Source of the DNA: Candidimonas nitroreducens
GTDB taxonomy: Bacteria > Pseudomonadota > Gammaproteobacteria > Burkholderiales > Burkholderiaceae_B
Assembly: GCF_002209565.1 (NCBI RefSeq)
Contig: NZ_NJIH01000002.1
Location: 62,001 to 126,000 of the forward strand
Reading direction: 5' to 3'
Length of the DNA: 64,000 nt
Below are positions 37,837 through 48,700 of the stretch, piece after piece. The stretch's first letter is position 1. The number at the start of each line of letters is the position of its first letter. A model generated the notes under the pieces. It did not search any database, was not told the DNA's origin, and was given only the letters and a program-made list of their open reading frames with translations. The position numbers were made by a program, and so were the translations under genes.

Positions 37837-38811
37837 TTATTGCACGACCTTGGCGGCCGACTTGACGAACGCCTCGGACAAGGTCACGCCCTGCTTCTTG
37901 GCCGCCGTGGGGTTCACGTACAGCTCGAGCTTGTGGCTGGTTTCGGAAGGGATGGTGCCGGGCTGGGTGCCCTTGAGGATCTTCACGACCATCTCGCCGG
38001 TCTGGACGCCCAGATCGTGATAATTGACCCCCAGGGCGGCGATGGCGCCGCGCTTGACGCTGTCGGTGTCCGAGGCGATGAGGGGGATCCTGGCATCGTT
38101 GCCGACCTTCACCAGCGACTCGTAGGCCGAGACCACGTTATTGTCGGTATTGGTATAGATGACGTCGACCTTGCCGATCAGGCTGCGCGCCGCCGCGCCG
38201 ACGTCGACCGTGCGCGCCGCGGTGGCCTCGACCAGCGACATGCCGGCCGCCGGCAGCAGCTTGCGCAGGCGCTGCACCACCACCACCGAATTGGCCTCGC
38301 CCGGGTTGTACACCATGCCCACGCGCTTGGCCTTGGGCACCACCTGCTTGATCAAGTCGATCTGTTTTTCCAGCGCCAGCGCGTCGGACACGCCGGTAAC
38401 ATTAGTGCCCGAGGGGCCCAGCGTCTTGACCAGCTGCGCGGCGACCGGATCGGTAATGGCGGAATAGACCACCGGTATGGTCTTGGTAGCGGCCACCACG
38501 GCCTGCGCCGAAGGCGTGGAAATGGCAACGATGACATTGGGCTTGTCGCCGACGTACTTGCGGGCGATCTGGGCGGCGATGGCGGTATTGCCCTGCGCGG
38601 TCTGGAATTGCCATTTCAGGCCAGAGGCCTCGGTGTAGCCCGCCTTTGCCAGGGCTTCCTTGACGCCATCCTTGACGGAATCCAGGGCTGGGTGCTCGAC
38701 GATGGAGGTCACCGCCACGGACACCGGCTGGGCCAGCGCCCCGCCCTGCACGCCGGCACCCGCAAGGATCGCCGCGCCGAACGCCAATTTGGTGCGTAGA
38801 GAAAACTTCAT
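37837..38811 (-). CDS. ABC transporter substrate-binding protein (TrpX/PF04392 type)
   Basis: Periplasmic protein of 324 residues with a cleavable signal peptide (about 1-28, ending GGALAQ). The family, often annotated as an ABC sugar or tryptophan/tyrosine binding protein, is recognised by VSVAVTSIVEHPALDSVKDGV, NVIVAISTPSAQAVVAAT and PVVYSAITDPVAAQLV. The start at 38811 (MKFSLRTKLAFGA) removes a spurious upstream extension. It is the first gene of the importer operon. Substrate is inferred from family only. Confidence 0.88.
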   Translation of the reverse strand: MKFSLRTKLAFGAAILAGAGVQGGALAQPVSVAVTSIVEHPALDSVKDGVKEALAKAGYTEASGLKWQFQTAQGNTAIAAQIARKYVGDKPNVIVAISTPSAQAVVAATKTIPVVYSAITDPVAAQLVKTLGPSGTNVTGVSDALALEKQIDLIKQVVPKAKRVGMVYNPGEANSVVVVQRLRKLLPAAGMSLVEATAARTVDVGAAARSLIGKVDVIYTNTDNNVVSAYESLVKVGNDARIPLIASDTDSVKRGAIAALGVNYHDLGVQTGEMVVKILKGTQPGTIPSETSHKLELYVNPTAAKKQGVTLSEAFVKSAAKVVQ

Positions 38812-39072
38812 GCCAGGCTCCTTGAACAACAACGGAAAAATGGACAGCAAACCTACCGGGAGAGGATTCCGCGCTGCGCGGGGAAGGCGCGCTGGCCGGC
38901 GAACCGGCCGCGGCGCCAAGCCACGCCAAGCATGGGGCTGGATCTTCCTGCCCAGAGCCTTTCCACCCCTAGTAAACAAGGGGGTAAGTCTAGCGCTTTA
39001 GCCGCACGCCTGCCGCAAGGGATATCCCTGCTTGCCGCCAGACAGGCCATCGAACCACGGCCCCGGCACAGC

Positions 39073-39849
39073 CTATACCTGCAGCGCGCCGGCGCCACCC
39101 GCCAATAAAGAACGCGCCCAGCGCAGCGCCGGCAGCCCATAGTCCGACTGCACGGCCTCGGCGCGATCCAGAAACTGCCGCACGCTGACGTCCAGCAGCG
39201 GCCCCTTGAAGGCCAGCACCACGCGGTTGCCCTCGTCGACTTCGGGCAACTGCAGCACCCTGCCCGCGAAGGCCTCGCGGATATTGGCCAGATTGCGCGG
39301 AAAGCTTTCGTGGCTGCCGAACAGATTCACGGTCAGCACGCCGACCTCGGCCAGCGCCGCACGGCAATCCTGGTAGAACTCCAGCGTATCGCGCACCGGC
39401 CCGCGCGCCTGCGCATCGTACAGGTCGACCATCAGTGCGGCGCAGCTGCCGAGATTCTCGGGGCGCTTGAGCCAAAGCGCCGCGTCGTCGTGATCGATGC
39501 GCAGGCGCGGACTGTCGTGCAAGCGGAAATAGGCGCGGCACACCTGGGTGACCCGCGGATTCCATTCGGCCACCGCGGCCTCGGCGCGCGTGTGCCGCAG
39601 CACATAGCGCAGCAAAGAGCCCGCGCCTAGCCCCAGAATGCCCACGCGGTCGCGCGCGCCGGGTTCCAGGAACAGCAGCCAGGCCATCATCTGCTGTGTG
39701 TAGGCCAGCACCAGTTCCGAGGGCCTGGCGATGCGCATCGCCCCCTGTATCCATTCAGTGCCGAAGTGCAGGTAGCGTATGCCCTCGGATTCCGACAGCG
39801 TAGGCTCGTCGCCGGCGGGCGCGCCGGCGCGCGAACTAGCGCGCCGCAT
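39073..39849 (-). CDS. Spermidine synthase-like methyltransferase-fold protein
   Basis: The 258-residue protein has the Rossmann-like fold of the SpeE family: glycine-rich GILGLGAGSLLRY near 70, AVAEWNPRVTQVCRAYF, then the DDAALWL and ALMVDLYD segments. It keeps the order of spermidine synthase motifs but differs in the active-site region, so transfer of aminopropyl groups is not assured. Many such proteins in this bacterial group stand alone without SpeD nearby, as here. It follows the ABC operon after a 261-bp gap in which I see no gene. Confidence 0.8.
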   Translation of the reverse strand: MRRASSRAGAPAGDEPTLSESEGIRYLHFGTEWIQGAMRIARPSELVLAYTQQMMAWLLFLEPGARDRVGILGLGAGSLLRYVLRHTRAEAAVAEWNPRVTQVCRAYFRLHDSPRLRIDHDDAALWLKRPENLGSCAALMVDLYDAQARGPVRDTLEFYQDCRAALAEVGVLTVNLFGSHESFPRNLANIREAFAGRVLQLPEVDEGNRVVLAFKGPLLDVSVRQFLDRAEAVQSDYGLPALRWARSLLAGGAGALQV

Positions 39850-39876
39850 GCCCGACCGTGCGCGGATAGGCTGCCA

Positions 39877-41058
39877 TTAGACGCGCTCGAAGATCGCCGC
39901 AATGCCCTGGCCGCCGCCTATGCACATGGTGACCAGCGCATAGCGCCCGCCCACCCGCTGCAGCTCGTACAGGGCCTTGACCGTGATGATGGCGCCGGTG
40001 GCGCCTATGGGGTGGCCCAGGCTGATGCCGCTGCCGTTGGGGTTGACCTTGGCGGGATCCAGGCCAAGCTCTTTGCTGACCGCGCAGGCCTGCGCCGCGA
40101 AGGCCTCGTTGGCCTCGATCACGTCGAGCTGGTCGAGGCTCAGGCCGGCTCTTTCCAGCACCATGCGGGTGGCCGGCACCGGCCCGATGCCCATGTATTT
40201 CGGGTCGACCCCGGCATGCGCGTAGGCCACCAGCCGCGCCATCGGCATGGCATTGCTGGCCTTGGCGCGCGAGGCGCTCATGAGCAGCACCGCCGCGGCG
40301 CCGTCATTCAGGCCCGAGGCATTGCCGGCGGTCACCGTGCCGTTTTCCTTGGCGAACACCGGCTTGAGCCCGGCGAAGTTCTCGGCGGTGGCGCCCATGC
40401 GCACGTGCTCGTCCTGGTCGAAGATCACCTCGCCCTTGCGCGTCTTCTGCACGACGGGCACGATCTGCTCTTTGAAGCGGCCGGCCGTGATGGCGGCCTC
40501 GGCCCGCTGATGCGAGGCCAGCGCCAGCGCATCCTGGTCGGCGCGCGACACACCGTACTTGCGCGCCACATTCTCGGCCGTGACACCCATGTGCATCTTG
40601 TCGAACGGGTCGGACAGCGCCCCGGTCATCATGTCGACCAGCACGCTGTCGCCCATGCGCGCGCCCCAGCGCTGCGCCGGGGCGATATAGGGCGCACGGC
40701 TCATGCTCTCGGCGCCGGCGCCGATCGCGATGCTGGCGTCGCCCAGCCGTATCGCCTGGGCGGCCGAGACGATGGCCTGCAGGCCCGAGCCGCACAGCCG
40801 GTTCACATTGAAGGCGGGAGTTTCCTGGGGCAGGCCGGCATTCAGCGCCGCCACCCGCGACAAGTACATGTCGCGCGGCTCGGTATTGATGACATGGCCG
40901 AACACCACATGCCCGACGTCCGCGCCTTCCACTTCGGCGCGGCGCAGCACTTCCCTGACGACCGTGGCGCCCAGATCGCAAGGCGGCACGTTCTTGAGCC
41001 CGCCGCCGAAATCACCCACCGCCGTGCGGCATGCGCCCATTACCAGAACTTCTTCCAT
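39877..41058 (-). CDS. Acetyl-CoA acetyltransferase (thiolase)
   Basis: The 393-residue enzyme has the thiolase residues: nucleophilic C89 in NVNRLCGSGLQAI, the histidine of the NEAFAAQ/GHPIGATG region and the second Cys in ALVTMCIGGGQG near the C-terminus. It probably makes acetoacetyl-CoA or cleaves 3-ketoacyl-CoA. It lies 27 bp upstream of the spermidine-synthase-like gene on the same strand; no PHB or beta-oxidation partner is adjacent, so the pathway cannot be decided. Confidence 0.93.
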   Translation of the reverse strand: MEEVLVMGACRTAVGDFGGGLKNVPPCDLGATVVREVLRRAEVEGADVGHVVFGHVINTEPRDMYLSRVAALNAGLPQETPAFNVNRLCGSGLQAIVSAAQAIRLGDASIAIGAGAESMSRAPYIAPAQRWGARMGDSVLVDMMTGALSDPFDKMHMGVTAENVARKYGVSRADQDALALASHQRAEAAITAGRFKEQIVPVVQKTRKGEVIFDQDEHVRMGATAENFAGLKPVFAKENGTVTAGNASGLNDGAAAVLLMSASRAKASNAMPMARLVAYAHAGVDPKYMGIGPVPATRMVLERAGLSLDQLDVIEANEAFAAQACAVSKELGLDPAKVNPNGSGISLGHPIGATGAIITVKALYELQRVGGRYALVTMCIGGGQGIAAIFERV

Positions 41059-41190
41059 GGATCCTCCCGTGTGCTCAAGCCCTATTCAACCGCAATATTA
41101 AGCCATTTGGGCAGGCAAGCCCGAGCAATCGCGCGCCGCCGCAGCGCCGGAACCTCGCGGGCCGGGCGCTGCCTCACGTCGCGCATTGCC

Positions 41191-43146
41191 TCAGGTCGCG
41201 TGCTGGGTCTGGCGGCGGCGCCGCGCGCGCATGCGGCGGTACGTCTTCAGATTGATCTGGCGGCGCAAGCGCCGGCCTTCCTTGAGGCGGCGCGCATGGG
41301 CCGACAGCAGGTCGCCGCGGGTCAGCATGCCCAGCAGCTTGGAGGTGTCGCCCTTGTCCACCACCAGCAGGCGGCCGACATTTTCCATGACCATGTGATC
41401 GGCCGCCTCGCGCAGGGTGTGATCCATGGTGATCACCACGGGCGGGCGCACGATCAGCTCGCCCAGGGTGGCCGCCGGCGACCATTTCGGATCGAAGAAA
41501 GTGCGCCGGGTCAGTACCCCCAGCACGCGCCCGGACGCGTCCACGATGGGATAGCCCTGGTGCTGGCCGGCCGGGCGGCCGCCGGCGATCCAGTCGCGCA
41601 CCTCGCCGATGGTCTGGTCGGCCTGCAGGGTCACTACGTCGTGCTCGCACATATCGCGCACCAGCACGCGCTCGAGGTAGTCGGCCTTGTATTCCGAGGG
41701 CACGCGCACCCCGCGCCGCGCGATCTTTTCGGTCATGATGGTATTGCGCATGAATACCGCCGAAACCAGATAGGCGGCGGTGCAGGCGCCCAGCAGCGGC
41801 AGCAGGCCGAAAGGCTGCGCGGTGGTCTCGAAGGCGAAGACCACGGTGGTGATCAGGGCGCGCGAAGCGCCGGCGAAGATCGCCGCCATGCCGACCAGCG
41901 CCGCGATGCGCGGATCCACGCCCAGCGAAGGCAGGTAGGTGGCCAGCAGCATGCCCATGATGGCGCCCAGCGCCCCGCCGATCGTGAACAAGGGCGCCAG
42001 CGTCCCGCCCGAAGTGCCGCTGCCCAGGCAAATGGACCAGGAAATGAATTTCATCACGCACAGGTAGCCCAGTGCACCGAGCGCGAGGCGGCCGTTGAGA
42101 ATGTCGTCGATATTGGTATAGCCCACGCCCAGCGTCAGCGGCGCAAAGTAGCCGACCACGCCCACCACCACGGCACCGATGGCCGGCCACCACATCCAGT
42201 GCACGGGCAGGCGCTCGAATACGTCTTCGATGCCATAGACCAAATGGGTGACCCCGACACTGACCAGCCCGATGATGGCGCCTATAAGCACATAGGCGAT
42301 CAAGGCCTCGCCGCCCGGCGCGGCCAGGTGATCCATCAGGAACACAGGGGTGGATCCGATCAGCAGATAGCGCACCCCGGTGGCCGTCACGCAGGCCAGC
42401 GCCACCGGAATCAAGGAACGCGCGCGCAGTTCGAACAACAGCAGTTCCACCGCCAGCGCCACCGCCGAGATCGGCGCCGAGAACACGGCCGCCATGCCCG
42501 CCGCGGCCCCGGCCGCCAGCAGCACCTTGCGCTCGCTGGCCGTGACCTTGAGCAGCTGCCCGATCAGCGAGCCGAGCGCCCCGCCGGTGGCGATGATCGG
42601 CCCTTCCGCGCCGAACGGGCCGCCCGTGCCGATGACGATGGCCGAAGAGATGGGCTTGAGAAACGTAATGCGCGTGGGAATGCGCGATTCGTTGAGCAGT
42701 ACTTGCTCCATGGCCTCCGGGATGCCGTGCCCGCGTATGGCCCGCGAACCCCAGCGCGCCATGAAGCCGGCAATCAGGCCGCCCACGACCGGCACCAGTA
42801 TCACCCACAGGCCCAGATGGGACACCGCATCGGCAGGGGAAGAAAAGTCTGTCGACCAGCGGCCATAGAAGCTGAGATTGGTGATCAGGCCGATCAGCAC
42901 CATGAGAACCTTGGCCACCACGGCCGCGGCGACCCCCAGCAACAGGGAAATGCCGATGATGCGCAGAACACGCCGATCGATCAGGGTGGAGCGCAGCGGC
43001 ATGCGCGCCGCATCCAGGCTCAGGCTGAGCTCGGGCGCAACCGGCAGGCCGTCGGTGCTGCCCTCTTCTCGTACGCCGGTGCGGGCCGCTTCTGTAGTGT
43101 CGCCGGGAGTGTTTGTGGTCACAGACTTGCCAATGCGTTTTTTCAT
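41191..43146 (-). CDS. ClC-family chloride channel/transporter with CBS domains
   Basis: Inner-membrane protein of 651 residues. The ClC selectivity motifs are visible: GHGIPE at 139-144, GPFGAEGPI with the gating glutamate E181, and GTSGGTLAPLFTIGG. After the membrane part, from about residue 500, come two CBS domains (MCEHDVVTLQADQTIGEVRDWI and VITMDHTLREAADHMVMENV), which in other members bind adenine nucleotides. A basic tail ends the protein. Whether it is a channel or a H+/Cl- exchanger is not settled by sequence. Divergent from a TonB receptor gene. Confidence 0.93.
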   Translation of the reverse strand: MKKRIGKSVTTNTPGDTTEAARTGVREEGSTDGLPVAPELSLSLDAARMPLRSTLIDRRVLRIIGISLLLGVAAAVVAKVLMVLIGLITNLSFYGRWSTDFSSPADAVSHLGLWVILVPVVGGLIAGFMARWGSRAIRGHGIPEAMEQVLLNESRIPTRITFLKPISSAIVIGTGGPFGAEGPIIATGGALGSLIGQLLKVTASERKVLLAAGAAAGMAAVFSAPISAVALAVELLLFELRARSLIPVALACVTATGVRYLLIGSTPVFLMDHLAAPGGEALIAYVLIGAIIGLVSVGVTHLVYGIEDVFERLPVHWMWWPAIGAVVVGVVGYFAPLTLGVGYTNIDDILNGRLALGALGYLCVMKFISWSICLGSGTSGGTLAPLFTIGGALGAIMGMLLATYLPSLGVDPRIAALVGMAAIFAGASRALITTVVFAFETTAQPFGLLPLLGACTAAYLVSAVFMRNTIMTEKIARRGVRVPSEYKADYLERVLVRDMCEHDVVTLQADQTIGEVRDWIAGGRPAGQHQGYPIVDASGRVLGVLTRRTFFDPKWSPAATLGELIVRPPVVITMDHTLREAADHMVMENVGRLLVVDKGDTSKLLGMLTRGDLLSAHARRLKEGRRLRRQINLKTYRRMRARRRRQTQHAT

Positions 43147-43304
43147 GATAGCCGAGCATTATCGCATGCGCCGTCTTTAAGAAAGCTGAAAAGCGTCCCG
43201 CAAGCCCCTGTTTTTCAAGGCCATATTGCTGTAGCGCCACAGCCGCGCGACGGCCGGCGGCGCGGCTCGGGCCGGCTCGCCAAGGCCTTAGTGCCGATAA
43301 ATTC

Positions 43305-43323
43305 ATTATTGAAAATCATTATC
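43305..43323 (+). promoter_or_regulatory. Fur box of the second TonB receptor
   Basis: ATTATTGAAAATCATTATC matches 15 of 19 positions of the Fur consensus. It lies 91 bp upstream of the receptor start in an AT-rich part of the 267-bp ClC/receptor intergenic region, a normal place for iron repression. Confidence 0.8.
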
Positions 43324-43413
43324 ATTAAGAATAATATTCCGAGTTTTGTGAAAACAGCTTCCCTGACTACACGACAAACAGCTACGCGACAAACAGGCCA
43401 AAAGGAAACAAAG

Positions 43414-45618
43414 TTGAACAGTGAACCGGACGTTGCATATCCGATAAAACCCACCCGCGACGGCCATGCGCCGCAGGCCCGCCAGGCGCTGCGCTGGATG
43501 CTGTTGCTGGCGCTGGGCGCCGGCGTACCGATGTGCGCGGGCGCAGCCGATACGGCGGCCTCGCCCGCAAGCGATACCGCGGCCGGCGCCGGCGTGGCGC
43601 TGCTGCCCGCCGTCAGCGTGCAAGGTTCACGTGAAGACAGCATGCCGCTGCACCTGCGCGACAAGGTTGAAAGCGGCGCGCTGGGCGATCGTTCGCAACT
43701 GGAAACGCCCTACTCCACGACGGTCGTGAGCAGCTCCGACCTGAAGGATCGCCAGGTGACGAAGCTGGGCGACGTGTTCGCCGAGGACGCTTCGGTTACC
43801 GACAACAGCGGCGCCTACAGCAGCTGGGCCAGCTACATCACCGTGCGCGGGCTGCCCCTGGACTGGCAGAACGCCTATCGCATAGACGGCAAGCCCTTCC
43901 TGAGCTACGCCATTGTCCTGCCCTACGAGCAATTCCAGCAGATCGACCTGCTCAAAGGCTCGTCGGGCTTCATGTACGGCTTCGGATCGCCCGGCGGCCT
44001 GGTGAATTACGTCACCAAGAAGCCCACCGACGAGCCGCTGCGCAGCCTCGACATCGGCTATCACTCGAACAGCATCCTGAGCGAACACGCCGACATCGGC
44101 GGACGCGCGGGCAGCAACGGCGCATTCGGCTACCGCCTCAATGCCACCCATGAGGAAGGCCGCACCTATAACGACGGTTCGCTTTATCGCAATTCGTTTT
44201 CACTGGCGCTGGACGCGCGCCTGAGCGACGCGCTGACCTGGGATTTCGAATCCATTTACCAGGATCGCAAGACCCGCGGCCAGGAGCCTTCCATCTATAC
44301 CGGCTTGTACACCGATTCCAGCCTGCCCGCGCCGCTGCGCGACACCGACCAGCGCCTGCTGGGCCCGGGCCAGCACCTGGACACGAATTTCCAGTTCTAT
44401 TCCACCGGCCTGAAGTACCGGCTCGCGCCCGACTGGACGCTGAGCACCGACTTCAGCTACAGCAAGGCCTCGCGTGCGCGCAACGAAGGCATTCTTTACC
44501 TGACCGATGTCAACGGCGATTACGACGACTATCGTTCGGACACCCGGGAAAGCCACCAGTTCAACCAGTGGCAAGCCATGCTCGAAGGCAAGTTCGCCAC
44601 CGGCAGCCTGAAGCACCACGTAGTGGCGGGTGCCTCGTGGCAAAAGCAGGTGAACAACTACAGCGCCAGCAGCTTCTACAGCCAGATCGGCACCGGCTCG
44701 CTCTGGGCGCAGAATACCAACGCCTACTACAGCAGCGGCGATTACGGTGTCTACCAAGACAGCGACATCGTGCAACAGGCCTTGTTCGCCAGCGACACCA
44801 TAGATCTGACCGAGCGCTGGTCGATACTGGGCGGCCTGCGCTATACCAACTATCGCCAGCAAAGCTACACGCCGGCCGGCAGCGTCACCGCACGCTACGA
44901 GCAAAACGGCGTGGTCACGCCCACCGTGGCCCTGATGTACAAGCTGCAGCCGCGCACCATGCTGTATGCCAGCTACATCGAGTCCCTGGAACAGGGTGCG
45001 ACGGTGGACGACATCTACGCCAACGGCGGCCAGATGCTCAACCCGCTGGTCAGCAAGCAATACGAATTCGGCATCAAGACCGAGCAGCAGCGCTGGGCCG
45101 CCACCGCGGCGCTGTTCCGCATCGAGCGCGGCGCGCAGTACGCCAACAGCGAAAACGTGCTGGTGCAGAACGGCCTTTCCGTCTACCAGGGCATGGAGCT
45201 GGGCGCCTCGACGCTGCTGGGTTCGAACTGGCGCGTGGGCGGCAACATCATGCTGCTGAAGGCCAGCTACGGCAAGGGCTCGAGCTACGACGGCGAGCGC
45301 GTCTCGGGCGCACCGCACTTCGTCGCCGCGGCGCAAGTGTCCTACAGCGTGCCGCAGATCGAGGGCCTGACCCTGCGCGCCGACGCCAAGTACACCGGCA
45401 GCACCACCCTGCGCCCCGCGGGCGACCTGAAGCTGCCCTCGTACACGGTATTCAACCTGGGCGCCAGCTACGACACGCGCATCGCCGGGCACGACACCAC
45501 CTTCCGGCTGGCGGTGAACAATCTGGCCGACAAGGCCTACTGGGAATACCAGTACGACAACTACATCAAGCCCGGCGATCCGCGCAGTATCAGCCTGAAC
45601 GCCTCGGTACGCTTCTGA
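43414..45618 (+). CDS. TonB-dependent siderophore receptor
   Basis: Outer-membrane receptor of 734 residues. The start is taken as TTG at 43414, which follows AAAGGAAACAAAG; the frame is open far upstream without meaning. An ATG at 43498 is an alternative. A signal peptide ends near CAGAAD (about residue 46). The plug shows ETPYSTTVVSSSDLKDRQVTKLGDV, YRIDGKPFLSY and GFGSPGGLVNYVTKKP, and the protein ends in NASVRF, a beta-barrel C-terminus. It is probably Fur-controlled. Its ligand is unknown; the sequence differs clearly from the other receptor in the window. Confidence 0.88.
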   Translation: MNSEPDVAYPIKPTRDGHAPQARQALRWMLLLALGAGVPMCAGAADTAASPASDTAAGAGVALLPAVSVQGSREDSMPLHLRDKVESGALGDRSQLETPYSTTVVSSSDLKDRQVTKLGDVFAEDASVTDNSGAYSSWASYITVRGLPLDWQNAYRIDGKPFLSYAIVLPYEQFQQIDLLKGSSGFMYGFGSPGGLVNYVTKKPTDEPLRSLDIGYHSNSILSEHADIGGRAGSNGAFGYRLNATHEEGRTYNDGSLYRNSFSLALDARLSDALTWDFESIYQDRKTRGQEPSIYTGLYTDSSLPAPLRDTDQRLLGPGQHLDTNFQFYSTGLKYRLAPDWTLSTDFSYSKASRARNEGILYLTDVNGDYDDYRSDTRESHQFNQWQAMLEGKFATGSLKHHVVAGASWQKQVNNYSASSFYSQIGTGSLWAQNTNAYYSSGDYGVYQDSDIVQQALFASDTIDLTERWSILGGLRYTNYRQQSYTPAGSVTARYEQNGVVTPTVALMYKLQPRTMLYASYIESLEQGATVDDIYANGGQMLNPLVSKQYEFGIKTEQQRWAATAALFRIERGAQYANSENVLVQNGLSVYQGMELGASTLLGSNWRVGGNIMLLKASYGKGSSYDGERVSGAPHFVAAAQVSYSVPQIEGLTLRADAKYTGSTTLRPAGDLKLPSYTVFNLGASYDTRIAGHDTTFRLAVNNLADKAYWEYQYDNYIKPGDPRSISLNASVRF

Positions 45619-45713
45619 GGCGGCTTGCGGCCGCAGCCTGAAGCCTCGCGGCCATGTCCCGCGGCCCCCAAGCCATGGCCGGCCCAGGCCCCGTTTTCCA
45701 CGGCCCAGCCGCG

Positions 45714-48700
45714 TCAGGGCCCGGCGGCCGCCTGCAGGGCCCGGATCCGCGCCACCGCCGGGTGGTCGGCCAGCGCCGCGTCGTACATCTGTGCCAGCGC
45801 GGCCTTGAGCGCGGTGCGCGAGGCGCCGTCCAGGTACACCATGTGCCCCGAGGGATAAAAGCGCACGTCGAGATTGCGGCGCACGGCGGCGTTGGCCAGC
45901 GGCATGTCCCGCAGGTCGCACACCGTCTGGTAGAACGGCGTGACGAAATCGTAGTAGCCGTTGACCGACAACACGCGCAGATCCACATTCAGGCTCATCG
46001 CCGCGGCGAGATCGCCTGCCGTGTAAAGCACCACCTCGCCCTTGTCGTTCAAGCCCTTCTGGGCGCCGGTAGGATCGATGTGGCCGAAATCCCAGTGCTG
46101 GAACGCCTGGTCGTTCAGATCCGTGAAGGCCGAATTCGAGGTGAATTTCAGATCCTGGTTCAGATAGCTGTGCCACATGGCGGTGTACACGCCCGACACC
46201 GCCGTCATGGCCGGGTCGTTGCCGCCCGAATTGGGCGATATCTGCGCCGCGATACCGGTGTCGATCGCGCTCACGCGCCCGTCGTAGGCGCCCAGCGCCA
46301 GCCCCTGGCTCTTGAGCAGGCCCAGCAGGAAAAGCGACCTGCCCTGCGCATCGCTGGCCGCCAGATCCAGGTGCCAGGCGCGCAGCGTAGCGGCATCCAT
46401 GCCGGTGTAGGCGCACAAAGCATCCAGTATCGCGGGATCGATCCTGGGCAACTGCCGCAGCGCGGCCGCATAGCGATCCTGCGCGAACGCGCACACCTTG
46501 CGCAAGTAGGCATCCAGGCCGCGCGGCCGTGGACGTACGCCCGACTTCTTGTGGTACCAGGCGTCGGCCGCCGCGGTCGGCAGCACCCCGACGGGATTGC
46601 CGGACTGGGTGTAGTCCAGTATCGAAGACTGGAGGGTAACGCCGTTGAGATCCACGCCGTCTTCGTGCAGGGCGTACGACAGGACGGCGCTGCGCGCCGT
46701 GCCGTACGACTCGCCGTACAAGAATTTGGGCGAGTTCCAGCGCCCGTTGGCGGTCAGGTAGCGCTTGATGAACTGCTTGAGCGATGCGGCGTCCTGATCC
46801 ACACCCCAGAAGTCCCGGTTCTTCCATGGCGCGATGGCGGCCGAATAGCCGGTGCCCACCGGGTTGATGAAGACCAGGTCGCTTCTGTCCAGCAGGCTGT
46901 CGGAATTGTCCTCCATGGCATAAGGCGCCGGCGGCGTGAATCCCGGCATGCGGGTCTTGATGCGCCGGGGCGCGAACGATCCCAGCAGCACAAAGACCGA
47001 TGAAGAGCCCGGGCCGCCGTTGTAGAAGAACGTGACGGCGCGCTGTTCGGGGTGGGCGCCGTCCAGGGTGAAAGCGACGTAAAAGATCCGGGCGCTGGGC
47101 CGCGAGCTGCCGGGATCCACCGCCACCATGTGGCCGGCCGTGGCCGTGTAGGCATACACGCGCCCGCCCAGCTCGACGTGGTGATGCGTAACAGCCGCAT
47201 TCTCGCTGGTATCGTCGACCGCATCGTCCGGGCCGTTGCCGTAGGCGACAGGGTCGAAACACGGCCTGTCGCCGCGTGCGCCGGCTTGCTGGATCTTGTC
47301 CCGCGCCGTGCCCCGCGCCTTGTGCCGTACGCCGTCTTTCACGCCGTCTTCCGCGCTGTCTTTCGCATTGCTTTGCGCGCCGCCGCGCCCGGCGCCTGCC
47401 GCGGCGGGGACGCGGGCGCCTTGCCGGGCCTGCCTGCCGGCCGCGGCCTCGCGCAGGGCCGCGGCGACTTCCGTGCCGTCCGGACTGCCCAGGCCGGTGC
47501 AGGCGTCCCAGCCCCTGGCGGCCGCGAAATAGCCGTTGTTCCCTTGCGTGATGTCGTTGAACGCCGCCGGCCGCCCGTACAGCACTGCGTTGACGTAGCC
47601 CGCAGGCCTGCCGGTCGCGGCATCGCAGCGCGCGAGCAGCGCGGCCCACAAGGGCGCCACCGCGCTGGTGCCCCCCACCACCTCGTCGGCACCGTCCACC
47701 CGCACCCGGTAGCCGGTCATGGGGTCGGCATTGCCCGCGACATCGGGCACGCCGCGGCGCGCCAGCGCCGTCGCCGCGCCGGCGCCGTGCACCGTCAGCT
47801 TTGCCTGCCAGGCGGGCAGCTCGAACAGATTGCTTACACCGCCGCCGCTCGCTCCGCCCTGCCTGCCGTCGTTCCATGCCACTTCCGGGTGCCCGCCGCC
47901 GGCCCGCAGGCTGGTTCCGCCGCAGGCCAGCGCATAGGGGCTGGAAGCCGGGAAGTCCACGTGGTTGGCGCCGTCCTGCACGCCGTCGCCCGCGCCGCTG
48001 TCGCCGCTGGCCGCGCACACCGTCACGCCCATTACAGCGGCGGCCTGCAGGACGCGATCCAGGGCGTCGGTCGACTGCTTCGACCATGCCGATTCCGGCC
48101 CGCCCCAGCTGATGGAAATCACCGCAGGCTTATGAGTATCGTCATGGACGGCCCGGCTCAAGGCCTGGATGAAGCCGGCATCACTGTTTGCCGCGAAATA
48201 CAGCACGAGCCTGGCCTCGGGCGCGAGCGAGCCGGCAATTTCGACGTCCAGCATGACCTCGCCATCGGGCCCGCCCGGCTCGCCGGTGGGTGCATGCGGC
48301 GAGCCGTCCACCGAGATCACCGTGATTTGCGGCAGCGCCAGGCCCTGCGCGGAAAAATAAGCCTCGGCATCGCTCGCGCCGTAGCCTCCGCCCAGCTCGA
48401 TCAGGCCTATGCACTGGCCCTTGCCGGTGCCCGCCGGGTAGCGATAGATTTGCGCGACTTGCGATGGAAGATAGGACTCGCGCGCCGTGTGCGGCGCCAG
48501 CCGCACGGGCGGCCGCAAGCGGAAGTGCGGGCGCGCCTGCGGCCGGCTGTCGAGCCCGACCACCGCGGCGACCCTGTCCTGCAATGGCTGCGGCAGCTGC
48601 AGCGGGCCCGCATGGCCGCGGTAATGCTCGTGCCCATAGGCATAGCCTTGCAGGTCGACGTCGAAGGCCGCGTTGAACTGCCCCACCGTGCCGGACAGCA

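Noticed and set aside
39766-43413. Open frame upstream of and continuous with the second TonB receptor
   Set aside because: It is antisense to the thiolase and ClC genes and lacks any domain; the receptor begins at 43414.
44200-48087. A 1295-codon open frame on the minus strand across the receptor and protease genes
   Set aside because: Wrong frame relative to the S53-S10 gene and antisense to the receptor; composition is typical of shadow frames.
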